DNA of 64,000 nt. It comes from Atrichornis clamosus. Its lineage: Eukaryota; Chordata; Aves; Passeriformes; Menuridae. Below, piece after piece: positions 61,801-64,000 of the stretch. Location of the stretch: assembly GCA_013400975.1 (NCBI GenBank), contig WBMZ01000226.1:1-64000 (forward strand). Reading direction: 5' to 3'. Numbering within the stretch: position 1 is the first letter of the stretch; each line of letters starts with the position of its first letter. The notes under the pieces were generated by a model. It saw only the letters and a program-made list of their open reading frames with translations. It did not search any database and had not been told where the DNA came from. Made by a program: the position numbers and the translations under genes.

Positions 61801-63065
61801 ATCCTATGGGCTTATTAGCACTTCACTTCCTACTGACTCTGCCAGTAGAGCTGAGTCTTGACTGTGCAGCAGTGATGCCAGTCCCCTGCCTCTGTTAACT
61901 GTGCTGTCTTACAGCACTTCTACCATTTGCACAAACAGAAACAGGAATGACAGCAGCAAGTTAATTTTCATTCCACAGCAGGATCTGAACTCCACCCTGC
62001 AAGGGTGAGAGGTTTCTGAGTCAACCTATTAAATCTCTCCTGTCTCCTGACACCTCCTTAATTTCTCATTTCAAAAGATGTTCCTAATTATGCCTTTTGG
62101 GATTTGAACCAAAACTTTCCTTATAAAAAAATCAAATTACAGTTGACAGTCCAAGCATAAATGGTAACAATTCTTGTTAATGGGTTTTTGCCATCAAAAC
62201 ACTGAACCTTTAACTAGTCTCAAATCCTGCAACTGCTGATTATTGCACATACTACAAGAAAAGCTGTTGGGCAACTCAAACTAACATTACTTACAAAGTG
62301 AATAAAGCTAAAGTATTTAACCAGGTGAGGAGCTGTGGATGCTGGTGACATCCGCAAGTGGGTAGATAAAAGGTGCAAGTGGAAAATGAGCAGATTTACA
62401 GCAGTGACAAGAGGTATTACATGATCTATCTCCTGTGGTGGGCAATGCTCTGGAGACCCTTCAGCTGCTCTGCCTCCTGACCATTCCTGATACGACTGTC
62501 ACCAGATCTCCAACTAAGGGAGAAAGAACAGGTGGAAGGATTTTGTAACAGTGATACCTAAAAGTCAGAAAAAGAGCAGCTTGGGATTTACAAGGCAACT
62601 AGCTGGGAGAACAGATGGTATCTGGCCAATCACCAATTCTGAGGCAGGTCTCAAGTATTTCATTAACACTGAATTTGAAAGCAACTTTGCATGAATGTGT
62701 TTCTCCCTTTGTTCTCTGCCCTGGAAGACCAGCTGTAAAATCATTATAATTTTCCTTTATTTATTTTCTGAAAGAAAAAAGGAAGCAAAAACCCAGTAAG
62801 AATTCTGCATGGAAGAGTGCCCAAGCTTTAGACTGAGAATATACCGGATGAAATTTTGAACACAGTCAACATGGTCATAAAAATATATCAATAAAACCTC
62901 TGTTTTAAAGTAAACACAATGTACCACATATCATCATTTAGAGAATTTTAAACTATCAAGTGTTTGGAAACAGATGTAACAACACAGCCCTTGAAGTGAA
63001 AATGGTTTACTTGATTCAAACTCAACCTTACCTGTTCCTGTTCCAGTTGGATCACCTCCTTGAAT
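40775..63065 (-). CDS. PPIL2: Peptidyl-prolyl isomerase-like 2, 3' part (seven coding exons)
   Basis: Exons read on the - strand in order 63032-63065, 55524-55641, 52919-52975, 43237-43309, 43037-43099, 42412-42551 and 40775-40868; all phases join. They encode the cyclophilin domain from [13 protein letters not shown] through the SQFFITFRSC and KKHTVFG motifs, then [12 protein letters not shown], a Lys/Glu-rich segment, GIGKYIN and the tail ending FGDFSSW. These are hallmarks of PPIL2 (Cyp60), a nuclear protein of about 520 residues with an N-terminal U-box E3 domain and a C-terminal cyclophilin domain, found with spliceosomal proteins. The U-box and the domain's first half, including the catalytic Arg, are beyond the right edge. 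Tyr stands where cyclophilin A has Trp121, which agrees with weak isomerase activity and cyclosporin binding reported for PPIL2. Confidence 0.97.
40869..42411 (-). other. PPIL2: PPIL2 last intron, 1.5 kb
   Basis: GT-AG intron between the GKYIN exon and the terminal exon. No repeat or further exon was recognised in it. Confidence 0.8.
42412..42551 (-). CDS. PPIL2: PPIL2 coding exon, Lys/Glu-rich linker and GKYIN
   Basis: A 140-base exon encoding a charged, probably helical [20 protein letters not shown] stretch, then a Pro/Lys segment and [19 protein letters not shown](V/I)GKYIN is a PPIL2 C-terminal signature. The donor GTGAGT begins two bases into an Ala codon; reading on into the intron gives an immediate TGA. 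Confidence 0.95.
43037..43099 (-). CDS. PPIL2: PPIL2 coding exon, [21 protein letters not shown] segment
   Basis: A 63-base exon, phase 0 at both ends, encoding the last strand of the cyclophilin domain and the [12 protein letters not shown] linker. The acceptor is CTCCCAG and the donor GTGAGG. A 137-base intron separates it from the previous exon. Being symmetric, it could be skipped without a frameshift. Confidence 0.97.
43237..43309 (-). CDS. PPIL2: PPIL2 coding exon, [15 protein letters not shown] segment
   Basis: A 73-base exon encoding [20 protein letters not shown] and DRPK, the helix and turn near the end of the cyclophilin fold. It completes the Arg codon split with the previous exon. 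The acceptor is CTTCAG and the donor GTACGT. Confidence 0.97.
44040..44480 (+). mobile_element. Decayed CR1/L3-type LINE reverse-transcriptase fragment
   Basis: On the + strand, in broken frames, are pieces matching CR1-clade reverse transcriptase in the right order: [18 protein letters not shown] (about 44,050-44,103; compare the NYRPVSL block), a [15 protein letters not shown] block near 44,170, [11 protein letters not shown] near 44,245 (the YLDFSKAFD region) and [17 protein letters not shown] from 44,395 (the GVPQGSVLGP block). The catalytic Asp motif is not preserved and stops and frameshifts are present, so it is dead. It may extend somewhat on both sides. Confidence 0.72.
45640..45990. 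promoter_or_regulatory. Candidate conserved noncoding island
   Basis: An AT-rich island with homeodomain-like words, TAATTA at 45712-45717 and 45857-45862, and non-repetitive high-complexity text. No coding frame is supported. Conservation cannot be judged from one sequence. Confidence 0.2.
49800..49970. promoter_or_regulatory. Candidate enhancer: octamer and repeated TAATTA motifs
   Basis: Contains the POU octamer ATTTGCAT (49881-49888) followed at once by GTTAATTAC, then two copies of GTAATTACTA (49923-49932 and 49939-49948) 16 bases apart. The first is inside a perfect 12-base palindrome, TAGTAATTACTA (49921-49932), a paired homeodomain-type site. Regulatory function is inferred. Confidence 0.3.
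52919..52975 (-). CDS. PPIL2: PPIL2 coding exon, [19 protein letters not shown] segment
   Basis: A 57-base exon that completes QFFITF and encodes [13 protein letters not shown]. The first Phe of FITF matches Phe113 and His matches His126 of cyclophilin A; Tyr replaces Trp121. The acceptor is TTCTAG and the donor GTAAGT. Confidence 0.97.
52976..55523 (-). other. PPIL2: PPIL2 intron, 2.5 kb
   Basis: GT-AG intron with a short CCCT tract and a CA/CT simple repeat near 54,715-54,780. Nothing else was recognised. Confidence 0.75.
55524..55641 (-). CDS. PPIL2: PPIL2 coding exon, [10 protein letters not shown] to SQ segment
   Basis: A 118-base exon encoding the core of the cyclophilin fold: [31 protein letters not shown] and [14 protein letters not shown] carries the residues equivalent to Ala101-Asn102 of cyclophilin A. 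The acceptor is TTTTAAG and the donor GTAAGT. Confidence 0.97.
55642..63031 (-). other. PPIL2: PPIL2 intron, 7.4 kb
   Basis: AT-rich intron with several A/T homopolymers (for example near 57,860 and 60,610) and G-T tracts near 57,805-57,841. No exon, RNA gene or clear transposon was recognised. A short CATAGAATCAACTAAG at about 56,084 resembles the CR1 end but is too short to call. Confidence 0.7.
63032..63065 (-). CDS. PPIL2: PPIL2 coding exon, [11 protein letters not shown] segment
   Basis: A 34-base exon with a CTGCAG acceptor (63066-63071 on this strand) and a GTAAGG donor. It encodes eleven residues plus one base of Gly. The Gln equals cyclophilin A Gln63, a substrate-binding residue. 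Confidence 0.95.
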
Positions 63066-64000
63066 CTGCAGAATTAAAAATTAAATCAATGTTACATATG
63101 TATCTGTGTGAAAGACATTAAATACAAACCAAAGAAGCCAATTCTGCTCAATTTTCTTCCTTCTATATTGTGTCATGTTGACAAGTCAGCAACAAGGAAA
63201 CCATTACTTCTTATTTGAAGCTGCTTTTATCAGCTGGCTGTCATCTCCTACATTGCTTATCCTTGAGCAGAATGGCAGTTTTATAAAAATAATAGGTCTC
63301 TTATGGGTAAATAGGGAAAAGAACCAGTCTTAAATGGGTTAACCAGATCATTCTTTCTATTATGTGCTGAATCAGAACCTGCTTTTCAACTAATGATGCA
63401 TTGCTTTTGGAACTGAAAAGGCTGTACAATCTGCTACCAATCCTCCACATGATGGGAAGGCAAGAAAAGAGGGAATATGGACTATTTTTTGCGTCTGAAT
63501 CTGTATTTCCCAGTATCCCCCTCACTATCTGCAGCAGAAAAAATCCTCATGTGAAACCAATCTTTCAGAAACAAAATTAATTACATGTATTAATCACTGT
63601 ACATGCAGGATCTACAGAATTAATATTCAATATTCTAGTGCCAGTGAAGGGAGTGTGACACGACCAGTTTCAAATTAATAGCACACAAGCACAATTTCAG
63701 TTGTGAGTTTAACTGTGAACTAAGATATACAGTGCTGTCAGAAGAAAAAAAGCTTTTTGTAGGATGACAGGATGGAATGTAACATCCAGTGATGTCTCCT
63801 GTGAGATGTGCTCTGCCTTCAGGATCAAGTTGTTAATCCTTCTGAAAGGAAGTTACAGGGCAGCTACAATATCCTAAACTGCCTGGACTGTAACTATGTA
63901 AATAAAGACCTTGGACTACCAAAGACAATGTTCTGGAACACAAGGTGCACTTTAACTTCTTCACAAGAAAGCCTGGGCACCCAGTGCTGGAGCACACCAG
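63066..64000 (-). other. PPIL2: Start of the next PPIL2 intron, running off the window
   Basis: AT-rich sequence 5' of the last visible exon in gene orientation. No further PPIL2 exon could be recognised before the window ends. Confidence 0.65.

Overview
This is a vertebrate nuclear window, most likely from a bird. It has intron-split genes with GT-AG splice sites, a CpG-island promoter, few interspersed repeats, and two antisense CR1 LINE tails that follow the avian CR1 3' pattern. No prokaryotic operon, CRISPR array, tRNA, rRNA or intact mobile element was found. Open frames other than those named here look like chance frames in GC-rich or intronic DNA.

Left part (1-22,410): the complete YPEL1 gene on the + strand. 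A CpG island (about 1-1,850) holds two candidate promoters: a GC-box/CCAAT type near 138-199 and a CCAAT/CRE type near 1,632-1,665. Each is followed by a plausible noncoding first exon. The 119-residue protein is encoded in four coding exons (4446-4562, 15476-15519, 16896-17004, 17964-18053). It keeps the Yippee zinc-binding pattern C-x2-C...C-x2-C. The first coding intron uses a GC rather than GT donor. A long 3' UTR probably ends at the poly(A) signal at 22,389. CR1 fragments lie in introns 1 and 2.

Middle part (22,411 to about 39,950): roughly 17.5 kb with no gene I can support. Much of it is GC-rich, with AT-rich islands that carry clustered transcription-factor-like motifs. It also holds a perfect 13-bp inverted repeat with forkhead cores, a long pyrimidine tract, a hexamer minisatellite and a run of 14 G.

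Right part (about 39,950-64,000): the 3' portion of PPIL2 on the - strand. Seven coding exons encode the end of the cyclophilin domain and the C-terminal tail. The U-box and the first half of the cyclophilin domain lie beyond the right edge. Exon phases join exactly. A decayed CR1/L3-type reverse-transcriptase fragment and two homeodomain-motif-rich AT islands sit in one intron.

YPEL1 and PPIL2 are transcribed towards each other, as in the human 22q11.2 region. They are not known to share a pathway: YPEL1 is a small zinc-binding nuclear/centrosomal protein and PPIL2 is a nuclear cyclophilin/U-box protein. I saw no convincing undescribed system. The most useful leads are the GC-AG intron, the dual promoter with a spliced upstream ORF, and the motif-dense noncoding islands.
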